A DNA stretch of 36,802 nt from Clostridiales bacterium (GTDB lineage Bacteria; Bacillota; Clostridia; Oscillospirales; Oscillospiraceae). A model generated the notes under the pieces. That model was not told where the DNA came from. It was given only the letters and a program-made list of their open reading frames with translations, and did no database searches. The stretch lies in assembly GCA_004556345.1 (NCBI GenBank), contig SFHQ01000017.1, positions 1 through 36,802 on the forward strand. The letters are read 5' to 3'. Made by a program: the position numbers and the translations under genes. Positions 7,671 to 16,100 of the stretch are shown here, piece after piece; positions within the stretch are counted from its first letter, which is position 1; each line of letters opens with the position of its first letter.

Positions 7671-8375
7671 ATGCCCATGGCAAGGAACTCGAAGGTAGAC
7701 GAGGCCCTTGCACTCTACCGGCAGGGCCTCAAATTAGTTGAAATAGCACGCCGCCTGGAGCTCCCGGAAGGAACAGTCCGAAGATGGAAATGCACCTATA
7801 AATGGGACGCGGCCACGGAAGCCGAACGCTCGCAACCTAAAAAGTCGAACGCTCGCAAGCGTGGCGCTCAGCCTGGGAACAAGAACAGCAAAGGCGGACC
7901 GCCTGGAAACAAGAAGGCCGAGAAGTTCGGTTTTTTTAGCCGGCACCTGCCGGAAGAAACCCTGGACATATTCCAGGAGCTTGAAACGGCCGACCCCCTC
8001 GATATGCTCTGGGACCAGATCCGGCTTGCCTATGCCGCCATCCTCCGGGCCCAGAAGATCGCCTATGTGAAGGACGCCGAGGACAAGACCGTCGAGAAGA
8101 TCGAGGATCGCAGTGGCGTCGAGTCCTGGGGTGAGTCCTGGGAGGTGCAGCAGGCGTGGGACAAGCAGGCCAACTTTATGAAGGCCCAAGCCCGGGCGCA
8201 GGCAGAACTCCGCAGCATGATAAAGCAGTACGACGAGATGTTGCATAAGGACTGGGCCGCTGCTACTGAGGAGCAGAAGGCCAGGCTCCAGCTGATCAAG
8301 TCCAGACTCAGCGAAGGCGCCGACCAGGTTGGGAAGGTGGTCATAATCAATGACACGCACGATCCGGATCAGTGA
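7671..8375 (+). CDS. terS: Terminase small subunit
   Basis: A 234-residue terminase small subunit that recognises phage DNA for packaging. The N-terminus is a helix-turn-helix (DEALALYRQGLKLVEIARRL...TVRRWK), followed by the basic Gly/Asn/Lys-rich linker common in this family (GNKNSKGGPPGNKKAEKFGFFSRHL in two pieces), a helical middle for oligomerisation and a C-terminal tail that would contact TerL. The start at ATG 7671 has AGGAGG at 7655-7660; a second ATG six bases on is possible. The 3' end overlaps terL by 26 bp. A perfect 13-bp direct repeat inside the gene (7823-7858) could be part of the packaging site. Confidence 0.92.
   Translation: MPMARNSKVDEALALYRQGLKLVEIARRLELPEGTVRRWKCTYKWDAATEAERSQPKKSNARKRGAQPGNKNSKGGPPGNKKAEKFGFFSRHLPEETLDIFQELETADPLDMLWDQIRLAYAAILRAQKIAYVKDAEDKTVEKIEDRSGVESWGESWEVQQAWDKQANFMKAQARAQAELRSMIKQYDEMLHKDWAAATEEQKARLQLIKSRLSEGADQVGKVVIINDTHDPDQ
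7823..7858. repeat. 13-bp direct repeats inside terS, candidate pac site
   Basis: CGAACGCTCGCAA occurs at 7823-7835 and again at 7846-7858, perfectly conserved, with starts 23 bp apart (about two helical turns). Headful-packaging phages often carry pac inside terS, bound by TerS oligomers. The assignment is inference from position and spacing. Confidence 0.35.
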
Positions 8376-9684
8376 TCTGATCATCCGGAAGTTTTGGCCC
8401 GTTTTCAACGATCGGGAGCATACCCACAAAATTCTGACCTCCGGCCGAGCCGGCACCAAGTCCTCGGAGGCTGCCATCGAAGTCGTGTTCAAGATCGTAA
8501 ACGAGGCGGACTGCTCTGCCGTGGTCATCCGCAAGCGGCACAACAAGCTCCGGAAAACGGTCTATAAGGAAATCAAGCGAGCGATCAAGCGGCTGGGGCT
8601 GGACGAGCGTCTGTTCAAGATAACGGTCAGCCCCATGGAAATCACATACAAGCCCAATGGCAACACCATCTACTTTACCGGGTCCGACAGCATTGACGAC
8701 ACAAAGGGCATCATCGACGAGAGCAAGCCGATCAAGCTGGTGCTGCTGGACGAGGTCAGCGAGTTTTTCACCGATGGAGAGGGCGAGGACGAGCTCCAGA
8801 ACATCGAGGCGACATTCATCAGAGGCAACGCCGAGGGCTTTCAAATGCTCTACCTCTACAACCCGCCGAAGAATCCAAACGCCCCTGTGGTGGTCTGGTG
8901 CCGGAAGATGGAGAAGCGGCCCGACTGCATCCATGTCCATGTAGACTATCGGGATGTCCCGCCTGAGTGGCTGGGTGCTAAGCTGATCGAGTCGGCCGAG
9001 ATCCTCCGGGATCTGGACGAGCGGCAATGGCGCTGGCTCTGGCTGGGCCTCTCCATAGGCGTCGATGAACTGATTTACTATATGTTCGGCGACGCTGCCA
9101 TCTCGCTGCCGGCGCCTTCTCACTACCGGATCATCGGAGTGGGCGTGGACTATGGCCAGCAGAACGCCACCACCTTCCAGGCCGCCGGACTCAATGAGAA
9201 GGACCACAGTCTGGAGGGTCTCGCCGAGTATTACCACAGCGGCCGGGAGTCTGGAACGCAGAAAAGCCCCAGCGAATACGCTGGGGACTTCGTCAAGTTT
9301 TTGGACAAGCTGCATGAGGTCTACTCGTGCGGCTATTTTTATACATTCATCGACCCGTCCGCGCGTGGTCTGATGGAGGAGATCAAGCGGGCCACCAGGG
9401 GTGCCAACTACACCGTGCTGATCCGTGACGCCGAGAACGATGTGGCGCTGGGAATCTCCCGAGTGCAGAAGCTCCTGACTTTTCAGCGGCTCACGGTCTC
9501 CCCGTCTCAGGAGAACGCCGTCCGGGAGTTTGGTCTGTATGAGTACGACAAGGACAGCATCGAGAGGGGCCGGGAGGTGCCGGTTAAACAGAACGACCAT
9601 TGCATGGACGCCATCCGCTACCTGGTCATGGGGATGTGGTCAAAGGTCAAGAACTATCTGCCGAATGAGGAGGTCGAACAGTGA
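8350..9684 (+). CDS. terL: Terminase large subunit (PBSX-type)
   Basis: A 444-residue packaging motor and nuclease. The N-terminal ATPase has a Walker A-like GRAGTKSS at residues 32-39 and Walker B KLVLLDEVSEF with Asp135/Glu136. The C-terminal RNase H-like nuclease has GVDYG (Asp267), FIDPSA and the closing NDHCMDAIRYLVMG. Length and motif order match PBSX/SPP1-type TerL. The start overlaps terS, and the stop overlaps the GTG start of the portal gene. No frame disruption is visible. Confidence 0.95.
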   Translation: MTRTIRISDLIIRKFWPVFNDREHTHKILTSGRAGTKSSEAAIEVVFKIVNEADCSAVVIRKRHNKLRKTVYKEIKRAIKRLGLDERLFKITVSPMEITYKPNGNTIYFTGSDSIDDTKGIIDESKPIKLVLLDEVSEFFTDGEGEDELQNIEATFIRGNAEGFQMLYLYNPPKNPNAPVVVWCRKMEKRPDCIHVHVDYRDVPPEWLGAKLIESAEILRDLDERQWRWLWLGLSIGVDELIYYMFGDAAISLPAPSHYRIIGVGVDYGQQNATTFQAAGLNEKDHSLEGLAEYYHSGRESGTQKSPSEYAGDFVKFLDKLHEVYSCGYFYTFIDPSARGLMEEIKRATRGANYTVLIRDAENDVALGISRVQKLLTFQRLTVSPSQENAVREFGLYEYDKDSIERGREVPVKQNDHCMDAIRYLVMGMWSKVKNYLPNEEVEQ

Positions 9685-11129
9685 ACATTTTCGAGTATTT
9701 CAAACGGAAGGGCATAGACACCATCGACAGCACCTTCTACACAAAGATCGCCCTGTGGGATAGCTGGTATCGGGCGAATGTCCGGCGCTTCCACCAGTAC
9801 CGCGTCTACCGTGGAGCCGGCAGCTATGTCCGCTGCCACCGCAAAAGCCTCGGCATGGGCAAGAAGGTCTGCGAGGACATCAGCGACCTGCTGCTGAATG
9901 AGCGGGTAAAAATCACCATCAGCGACGAGGGCACCAGCGCCTTCGTCAATCAGGTGCTCGACGACGCCAACTTCGCCGTCCTGGGCAACGAATACCAGGA
10001 GCGCAAAGCAGCGACTGGCACCGTGGCCTATGTGCCATATCTGACGAACATGGTGGTGGACGCCGAGGGCAGAGTTGTGAGTGCCGATGTCAAGATCAAC
10101 TATGTCACGGCCGCAAACATCTACCCCACGGCGTGGGAGAACTCCAGGATCACCGAGTGCGTGCTCGCCTTCTACAAGACCTACAAGCGGAAGAAGTACG
10201 CCCACCTCCAGCACCACAAGCTGGAGCCCTGGACAGACGAGAACGGCAACGATCTCGGGCATCAGTATGTCATCGAGAACACCGTCGTGGAGTGTTCCAG
10301 CGGCGCCGGCCGTGAGCTGACCCCCAGCGAGTGGAACAAAATCCCGCACTTCTTCGGTTTGGCTGCGCGTGTGGAGACCGGCTCCAATAAGCCGCAGTTC
10401 ACCATTGACAAGCTCAACATCGTCAACAATGCAGACGAGGACAGCACCAACCCCATGGGCGTGGCCCTGTTCGCCAACAGCATCGACACTCTGGAGAAGA
10501 TCGATCTGGAATATGACAGCTATGCCAACGAGTTCGTCATGGGCCGGAAGCGTCTTTTTGTTGCCCCTGAAATGCTGACAGACTCCAACGGAAACCAGGT
10601 ATTTGATCCCGAGGACAGTGTGTTCTATCAACTCCCCGAGGACTCCTTCAAGGATTCCAAGGAGGCGATCCATGAGGTCAACATGGAGCTCCGGGCAGAG
10701 GCCCACGAGAAGGCAATCAACGACGATCTGAACCTCCTCTCCTTCAAGTGTGGATTTGGCACCCAGTATTACCGCTTCGAGCGGGGCACCGTAGCGACGG
10801 CCACCCAGGTCATCAGTGAAAACTCCGATATGTACCGCACTATCCGGAAACATGAGATCATTCTCCGGGATGTCCTGGTCGATCTGATCCGGACGATCGT
10901 CCGGCTGGGCAAGGCTGCTGGCAAGGCCGATCTGATGGAGGACACCGACATCGTCATCGACTTCGACGACTCCATCATCGAGGACACCACCGCTGAACGC
11001 GCTCAGGACCGCCAGGATGTCGCCATGGGCGTCATGGGTCTGCCTGAGTACCGCGCCAAGTGGTACGGAGAAACGGAGGAGGAGGCAGCGACAAAGCTGC
11101 CGGAGCCTACCCCCGATGTCATCCTCTAA
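9681..11129 (+). CDS. Portal protein (SPP1 Gp6-like)
   Basis: A 482-residue portal protein, the dodecameric ring through which DNA enters the capsid. It begins with GTG at 9681, after GAGGAGG, overlapping the terL stop by 4 bp. Family features include an N-terminal helical segment with a conserved W-Y-R region, the long central stem region with NPMGVALFANSIDTLEKIDLEYDS and a C-terminal helix region (KHEIILRDVLVDLIRTIVRLG) followed by an acidic tail. Position between TerL and a MuF-like head protein supports the call. Confidence 0.93.
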   Translation: MNIFEYFKRKGIDTIDSTFYTKIALWDSWYRANVRRFHQYRVYRGAGSYVRCHRKSLGMGKKVCEDISDLLLNERVKITISDEGTSAFVNQVLDDANFAVLGNEYQERKAATGTVAYVPYLTNMVVDAEGRVVSADVKINYVTAANIYPTAWENSRITECVLAFYKTYKRKKYAHLQHHKLEPWTDENGNDLGHQYVIENTVVECSSGAGRELTPSEWNKIPHFFGLAARVETGSNKPQFTIDKLNIVNNADEDSTNPMGVALFANSIDTLEKIDLEYDSYANEFVMGRKRLFVAPEMLTDSNGNQVFDPEDSVFYQLPEDSFKDSKEAIHEVNMELRAEAHEKAINDDLNLLSFKCGFGTQYYRFERGTVATATQVISENSDMYRTIRKHEIILRDVLVDLIRTIVRLGKAAGKADLMEDTDIVIDFDDSIIEDTTAERAQDRQDVAMGVMGLPEYRAKWYGETEEEAATKLPEPTPDVIL

Positions 11130-11132
11130 CCT

Positions 11133-12431
11133 ATGGACGAGAGCTACCACAACGCCCTCGCCGCCGGCATCGAGGAAAAGTATAGAGCGCTCGAAATGTC
11201 GATCATGGACGACATTGTGCGCCGGATCCGGAAGGCGGGGACGATCACAGACGCCGCAGACTGGCAGATCCAGCGCCTGGTCATCCTGGGCAACAGCACG
11301 CAGGACATCCAGGATCTGATCAGGAAGGCAGTGGACGGAAACGAGGCGGAAGTCCGCCGGCTCTACGCTGAGGTCATCGAGAAGGAGTACACCCGGGATC
11401 GGGCTCTCTACGAGAAGATCGGCAAGGAGTTCATCCCATACGACCAAAACCCAGAGCTCCAGCAGCTCACTGACGCCCTGGTGCGGCAGTCCACTGAGGA
11501 GCTTTACAACATCACCAAGAGCACCGGCTTCATGCTGCCGGACACCACTGGGGCGCTCCGATTCACTCCCCTGGCTGATGTCTACAACGGCTATCTGGAC
11601 GACGCCTTCATGGGCATGGCCAGCGGCGCCTACGACTACAACACCTTGATCCGGCGCACAGTCAACCAGATGACAAGCTCCGGTCTGCGGACCAGCCACA
11701 GCTTCAGAGACGGCGGCAGCGACTACGGCGTGGACTATGCCAGCGGGTGGCACAACCGGGTGGATGTAGCTGCCCGGCGTGCGCTGCTGACTGGCTTCGG
11801 GCAGTTGGCCGGCCGCGTCGTAGATCTAAACGCCCAGCGGCTCGGCACAAACTACTTCGAGGTCACATGGCACGCAGCAGCTCGACCGGAGCACGCCGCC
11901 TGGCAGGGTAAGGTCTACACCAAGGAAGAGCTGACAACCAAGTGTGGTCTGGGCACAGGTCCGGGCCTGCTCGGCTGGAATTGCCGCCACACCTACTACC
12001 CATTTATCCCTGGCGTCAGCGAGAGAATGTACACCGACGAGTGGCTGGCCGATCAGAACGCAAGGGAGAGCGCCCCGGTCAAATACCGCGGCAAGGAGTA
12101 CACAGCATACGAGGCTACGCAGAAGCAGCGCGCCCTGGAGACATCTCTGAGGGCCCAGCGGGAGCGCGTGCAGCTCCTCCGGGCGGGTGATGCAGACAAG
12201 GACGACATTGTCAACGCTCAATGCAGATACCAGGCCAAGCTGGAGCAGTACCGCCGGTTCTCTCAGGCCATGGGATTGGACACGCAGACCGAGCGTGTCT
12301 ACACCGGCCGGACCCGTGGCAGGATCTCCCCGAGTCCGCAGGTCTACGCCCAGTGGCAGGCAGAGCAGGCAGCGAAGGCAAAGGCCCGCGCAGAGAAGCG
12401 CAAGGCATCCCAGAACGGAGGAAACGAATGA
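11133..12431 (+). CDS. Phage minor head protein (minor capsid 2 / MuF-like)
   Basis: A 432-residue protein starting three bases after the portal stop. The central region carries the minor-capsid-2 family features: HSFRDGGSDYGVDYASGWHNRVDVAARRALLTGFGQL (in pieces), then TWHAAARPEHAAWQGKVYT and CGLGTGPGLLGWNCRHTYYPFIPGVSERMYTDE (in pieces), with conserved His and Cys. The C-terminus is a basic, helical tail. These proteins sit near the portal inside the head and may be ejected with DNA. The stop is ATGA-coupled to the next gene. Confidence 0.9.
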   Translation: MDESYHNALAAGIEEKYRALEMSIMDDIVRRIRKAGTITDAADWQIQRLVILGNSTQDIQDLIRKAVDGNEAEVRRLYAEVIEKEYTRDRALYEKIGKEFIPYDQNPELQQLTDALVRQSTEELYNITKSTGFMLPDTTGALRFTPLADVYNGYLDDAFMGMASGAYDYNTLIRRTVNQMTSSGLRTSHSFRDGGSDYGVDYASGWHNRVDVAARRALLTGFGQLAGRVVDLNAQRLGTNYFEVTWHAAARPEHAAWQGKVYTKEELTTKCGLGTGPGLLGWNCRHTYYPFIPGVSERMYTDEWLADQNARESAPVKYRGKEYTAYEATQKQRALETSLRAQRERVQLLRAGDADKDDIVNAQCRYQAKLEQYRRFSQAMGLDTQTERVYTGRTRGRISPSPQVYAQWQAEQAAKAKARAEKRKASQNGGNE

Positions 12432-12733
12432 TCCGAGTAAACATAGAGGACACTGGGATCACCGTCTCAGGGCACGCACAACGGCTCCCTGGGGCGCCTC
12501 CCGGGCATAACATCATCTGCGCGGCCGTTTCCACCCTGACCCTCACGCTGATCGAGGGTCTGGAGAAGGTGGCCGGAGTAGAGATCGATGGGACAGAGGC
12601 TCCCGGCTATGTCCGTATCATCTGGAAGGACCGGCTGAACGAGGTCGGCCACGCCCTTGTCTCCACCTATGTCCTGGGCCTTCAAGGCGTCCAGGGAAGC
12701 TATGGAGAAATCGAGATAGTAACGGCGCCGTGA
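12428..12733 (+). CDS. Prp-type cysteine protease (ribosomal-processing protease homologue)
   Basis: A 101-residue homologue of Prp, the cysteine protease that removes the N-terminal leader of ribosomal protein L27 in Firmicutes and, in some staphylococcal phages, the leader of capsid and scaffold proteins. The family signature is clear: SGHA with catalytic His16, then GHNIICAAVSTLTLTL with catalytic Cys31. I take ATG 12428 (ATGA overlap with the upstream stop). The gene lies directly before the scaffold and capsid genes, whose products begin with a leader ending in NIQL-hydrophobic. The likely role is virion protein maturation; the family assignment rests on motifs. Confidence 0.87.
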   Translation: MIRVNIEDTGITVSGHAQRLPGAPPGHNIICAAVSTLTLTLIEGLEKVAGVEIDGTEAPGYVRIIWKDRLNEVGHALVSTYVLGLQGVQGSYGEIEIVTAP

Positions 12734-12742
12734 GGCGCTTTT
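12725..12742 (+). terminator. Weak terminator-like hairpin after the Prp gene
   Basis: A 5-bp GC stem (GCGCC 12725-12729 with GGCGC 12734-12738), a GTGA loop containing the stop codon and TTTT at 12739-12742. A second imperfect hairpin (12755-12774) follows. Together they could partly terminate transcription or set the level of the protease relative to scaffold and capsid. Function inferred. Confidence 0.3.
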
Positions 12743-12809
12743 ATTATGAGCTCACGCCGGGCTCAGAGCCGGCGGGAATGTTCACGCACATCAAAAACGG
12801 AGGTTTAAC

Positions 12810-13439
12810 ATGAGAAAGCATTTCAACATTCAGCTCCTGGACGACGGCGGCCAGGGCGGCGCTGGCGCGAATGGTGGCCAGGGCGGAAACGCCGGGAACG
12901 GTAACGGCAGCCAGGGAAATGCCGGGAATAACAACGGCAATGGGGGCGCTACCTTCAGCTTCCAGCAGGCTGAGGAGATCGCAAACGCCAGAGCTACCCG
13001 CGCTGAGAGGGCGGCGCTTGCGTCCTACTTCCAGCAGCAGGGCCTCAGCGAGGACCAGATCAACCAGGCAATCGCTGATTACAAGGCCCAGCAGGCAGCA
13101 AGGCAGCCCAATGTTGACGCCATCACCAAGGAGCGCGACGATGCTCGCGCTGAGCTGGCCGCTCTCAAAAACGGCCAGAAGCTCACCCAGCTGGGTGTCC
13201 GTCCTGAGTTCTCCCGCTTCGTTCTTTCCGAGATCGACGCGCTGATGAAGGAGGACAGCAAGCTGGACTTCGACAAGGCTGCGGCCAAGTTCCTGAAGGA
13301 CAACCCGCAGTATAAAACCGGAAACGGATCCTACCGCGTGAAAACTGGAACCGATGGATCTGGTGCAGGCAGCTCCGACGCCAACGGCAACGGAAACGCC
13401 TCCATCAATGACGCCATCCGCAGAGCCGCGCGGAGATAA
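12810..13439 (+). CDS. Capsid scaffolding protein
   Basis: A 209-residue scaffold, the internal template for procapsid assembly. It starts MRKHFNIQLLDDGGQ, a Prp-type leader. Residues 13-50 are a low-complexity Gly/Asn/Gln segment. Residues about 50-130 form a helical coiled-coil region (QQAEEIANARATRAERAAL...ITKERDDARAELAALKNG). The C-terminus has an amphipathic end (ASINDAIRRAARR) that would touch the capsid protein. The start has CGGAGG just upstream. Its position right before the major capsid gene is the usual one. Confidence 0.88.
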   Translation: MRKHFNIQLLDDGGQGGAGANGGQGGNAGNGNGSQGNAGNNNGNGGATFSFQQAEEIANARATRAERAALASYFQQQGLSEDQINQAIADYKAQQAARQPNVDAITKERDDARAELAALKNGQKLTQLGVRPEFSRFVLSEIDALMKEDSKLDFDKAAAKFLKDNPQYKTGNGSYRVKTGTDGSGAGSSDANGNGNASINDAIRRAARR

Positions 13440-13457
13440 CACTCTAGGAGGTACAAC

Positions 13458-14429
13458 ATGAGAAAGTTCAATATTCAGCTTTTCGAGACCGATGTCAACA
13501 TCATCGACCGCACCGGTGCTGAGTCTCTGATCCCCGAAGATCGGGCGAGGGAGATCATCCAGGGCGCCGTCGAGCAGTCCGCGGTCCTGTCCATGGGCCG
13601 TCGCCTGGCGGACATGACCACCACCCAGACCCAGCTCCCCGTCCTGGACGCCCTGCCCATCGCCTACTTCGTGAACGGCGACGCCGGTCAGAAGAAGACC
13701 ACCAAGCAGCAGTGGGACAAGAAGATCATCTACGCCGAGGAGATTGCCGTCATCGTGCCCATCCCCGAGGCTGTGCTGGAGGACGCAGACTACGACATCT
13801 GGGCGGAAGTTCGTCCCAGAATCCAGGAAGCCTTCGGCAAGGTCATCGACGAGGCCGTCCTGTTCGGCACCGGCAAGCCAACCCACTGGCGTGAAGGTCT
13901 GGTACCGTCCGCGAAAACGGCTGGCGCTTTCAAGGCCCTTGGCGCTGATCTGTACAACGATCTGCTCGCTGAGGGCGGCACGATCGCCAAGGTGGAGGAG
14001 TCCGGCTACTTCGTGACCGGCCATGTCTCCGACATTTCCATGCGCGCAAAGCTGCGCGGCCTGAAGAGCACCAACGGCACCCCTCTGTTCCTGAATTCCA
14101 TGCAGCAGGCCGGCAACTACAGCCTGGACGGCTCCGCCATCAACTTCCCCCGCAATGGCAGCTTCGACAAGACCCAGGCGCTGATGATCTCCGGCGACTT
14201 TGGTCAGCTGGTCTACTCCATCCGCAAGGACATCACCTTCAAGCTGTTTACCGAGGGCGTCGTCCAGAACACCGACGGCACCATCGCCTACAACCTGATG
14301 CAGAACGACATGGTGGCCCTTCGTGCTGTCATGCGTCTGGGCTGGGAGATCCCGAACCCTGTCAACGCCATGGCCAAGGAAAAGGCGAAGCGCTTCCCGT
14401 TCGCCGTGCTGACCCCTGCCGGCGCCTAA
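13458..14429 (+). CDS. Major capsid protein (HK97 fold)
   Basis: A 323-residue HK97-type capsid protein. The Prp-like leader MRKFNIQLFETDVN is followed by an N-arm, then typical strands (LPVLDALPIAYFVNGD, IYAEEIAVIVPIPEAVLEDA), a long spine helix (WAEVRPRIQEAFGKVIDEAVLFGTG), and the A-domain end with YSIRKDITFKLFTEG and NLMQNDMVALRAVMRLGWEI. There is no long N-terminal scaffold (delta) domain, which agrees with a separate scaffold gene. AGGAGG lies at 13446-13451. Confidence 0.94.
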   Translation: MRKFNIQLFETDVNIIDRTGAESLIPEDRAREIIQGAVEQSAVLSMGRRLADMTTTQTQLPVLDALPIAYFVNGDAGQKKTTKQQWDKKIIYAEEIAVIVPIPEAVLEDADYDIWAEVRPRIQEAFGKVIDEAVLFGTGKPTHWREGLVPSAKTAGAFKALGADLYNDLLAEGGTIAKVEESGYFVTGHVSDISMRAKLRGLKSTNGTPLFLNSMQQAGNYSLDGSAINFPRNGSFDKTQALMISGDFGQLVYSIRKDITFKLFTEGVVQNTDGTIAYNLMQNDMVALRAVMRLGWEIPNPVNAMAKEKAKRFPFAVLTPAGA

Positions 14430-14448
14430 GTAAAGGAGGTGCAGCCTG

Positions 14449-14874
14449 ATGTACGTCTCCTATGATTTTTACAAGCAGACCTTCGGGGGCCAGCTCTCGG
14501 AGGATGACTTCAAAAGAGCCGAGGCAAAGGCGGAGGCAGTCATCAGCTATCTGACCTACCTCAACGGGGACATCTTCGCCAAGGAGGACAACCGCGTCAA
14601 ACTCGCGGTCTGCGCTGCGGCGGAGGTCGTCCACTATCACAACAACCAGGCCAGCGCAAACGGCAACCAGGCGGCAGGTGTGAAAAGCGAGACCAACGAC
14701 GGCTACTCCGTGACCTACATCACGGAAGGCCAGGATGGCCAGACGGCTGAGGAACTTCTCCGGAAGAAGATCTACGAGGCCGTCCGCGTCTACCTGCTGC
14801 CGACCGGATGGCTGAGTCGGGTCCTGAAGGGAGGCTGCGGCCGTGTATGTTCAGACAGCGATCACAGTCTTTAA
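14449..14874 (+). CDS. Head-tail connector (adaptor) protein
   Basis: A 141-residue protein in the head-completion position. The N-terminus (YVSYDFYKQTFGGQLSEDDFKRAEAKAEAVI) and following helices (RVKLAVCAAAEVVHYHN, then LLRKKIYEAVRVYLLPTGWL) match the small all-helical gp6/gp15-like adaptor ring family. It follows the capsid gene after AAAGGAGG. It overlaps the next gene by 32 bp. Confidence 0.83.
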   Translation: MYVSYDFYKQTFGGQLSEDDFKRAEAKAEAVISYLTYLNGDIFAKEDNRVKLAVCAAAEVVHYHNNQASANGNQAAGVKSETNDGYSVTYITEGQDGQTAEELLRKKIYEAVRVYLLPTGWLSRVLKGGCGRVCSDSDHSL

Positions 14875-15283
14875 TAAGCGCCTGAACGCTGCGCAGCGTC
14901 GGGATCTGTTCTATCCGACGGTGATCTCCTCCGCCTCGTACTACTCGGCCAGAGGGTCCAGCTCCGGCAACGGGAGCCGGCAGGAGTCCAACTCCTACAA
15001 AATCCGGATCCCGGCTGGGGCGACAATCCAGGACGGCAGGGCCTACACCGGGAGAGAAGCATACAAAGCCATGGACGAGCAGGCTGCCAGAAGGCACTGG
15101 ACGCTCCAGGCCGGGGACTTCATTCTCCTGGGCGCTGTTACTACCGACGGCCCGATCGACGAGCAGGCGGCCAAGCAGCTGGCACAGGACAGCCGGACGG
15201 CGCTTATAGTCGTGAAGGACTACTCGGACAACACGATCAGAGGCAGCACCGCCGTCCGCCACTGGCGCGTGGGGGGTGTGTAA
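14843..15283 (+). CDS. Head-completion/stopper protein (DUF6751-like)
   Basis: A 146-residue, beta-rich protein that begins with GTG at 14843, with GGGAGG eight bases upstream. Its pattern (TVFNKRLNAAQRRDLFYPTVI, SYKIRIPA, AGDFILLGAV) resembles small capsid-associated stopper proteins that follow the connector in Clostridial siphoviruses. Family recognition is from general pattern and position. Confidence 0.75.
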   Translation: MYVQTAITVFNKRLNAAQRRDLFYPTVISSASYYSARGSSSGNGSRQESNSYKIRIPAGATIQDGRAYTGREAYKAMDEQAARRHWTLQAGDFILLGAVTTDGPIDEQAAKQLAQDSRTALIVVKDYSDNTIRGSTAVRHWRVGGV

Positions 15284-15658
15284 ATGGCTTTCAAGCCCAT
15301 CACCACCCCATCCGCCACGACGATCCAGGGCAAGGGCGGCAAGGTCTCCCTCGTCTGGAACGCAGGAGCCGCCGGATCGATCAACAGTGACCTGGAGAAA
15401 CGCCAGCGCATCATCGACAGCGAGGTGCTCAAACTCTGCGCTCCTATGGTGCCGAAGCGAACCGGCGCTCTGGAGAGATCCGGCACGCTGGGCACGGTCA
15501 TCGGATCCGGAGAGGTCAAGTATATCGCCCCCTATGCCAGGTATCAGTATTACAAGACCTCCTCCTCCCGAGGGTATGACCAACGGCGCGGCGGTATGTG
15601 GTTTGAGCGCATGAAGACGGCCCACAAGGATCACATCCTGCGCCTGATCAGCAAGTAA
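15284..15658 (+). CDS. Minor capsid protein (HK97 gp10-like)
   Basis: A 124-residue protein with a typical minor-capsid/tail-completion pattern: a helix (RIIDSEVLKLCAPMVPKRTGALERSG) with the conserved P-x-x-TG-x-L turn, then YIAPYARYQYY and a C-terminal MWFERMKTAHKDHIL helix. It starts right after the preceding stop. It should form part of the head-to-tail interface. Confidence 0.82.
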   Translation: MAFKPITTPSATTIQGKGGKVSLVWNAGAAGSINSDLEKRQRIIDSEVLKLCAPMVPKRTGALERSGTLGTVIGSGEVKYIAPYARYQYYKTSSSRGYDQRRGGMWFERMKTAHKDHILRLISK

Positions 15659-15669
15659 GGAGGCCAGAA

Positions 15670-16095
15670 ATGGTCAGATCTATCATCGAGGGCGTCGCCG
15701 CATTTTTCGCGGATTGCACCCTTCTGAAGGACGGAGCGTTCCGGGTGGACGCACTCAGCGACAGCCCCATCGAGTACGCCATAGAGGTCGGGATCTTTGA
15801 TCCCATCGTCGAGCAATACATCGACGGGAGCTCTGATCGGCGCTACCAGTTCAATTTTGGCAGCCGCGAGAGCTACAGCATGGACCGGCTCCAGAGCATT
15901 GCCAACAGTACCTTTTACGAGGACTTTGCCGAATGGGTAGAGGCTCAGAACAAGGCCGGCAAGTTTCCAGAGCTGCCGCCGGGTATGCACCCCGAGCAGC
16001 TGACCGTTCTCTCGTCTGGCTATATGTTCGACGAGAACATGAGGGACGCCCGCTACCAAATCCAGCTAGAACTCATTTATCACAAGGAGGCATAA
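15670..16095 (+). CDS. Minor capsid 3 / tail terminator-like protein
   Basis: A 141-residue protein in the tail-terminator position, between gp10-like protein and the major tail protein. It resembles the minor capsid 3 family: N-terminal helix (IIEGVAAFFADCTLL), a strand region (YAIEVGIFDPIVEQYIDG) and the end SGYMFDENMRDARYQIQLELIYHK, a closing beta strand usual for tail terminators. AGGAGG is present at 15658-15663. Confidence 0.8.
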   Translation: MVRSIIEGVAAFFADCTLLKDGAFRVDALSDSPIEYAIEVGIFDPIVEQYIDGSSDRRYQFNFGSRESYSMDRLQSIANSTFYEDFAEWVEAQNKAGKFPELPPGMHPEQLTVLSSGYMFDENMRDARYQIQLELIYHKEA

Positions 16096-16100
16096 AGCCC

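Noticed and set aside
9654..11753. Long minus-strand open frame (699 codons) opposite portal and minor head genes, and similar ones at 22584-24470 and 27018-28400
   Set aside because: They are antisense to clear phage structural genes, have no family-like motifs or ribosome binding sites, and are expected in GC-rich coding DNA.
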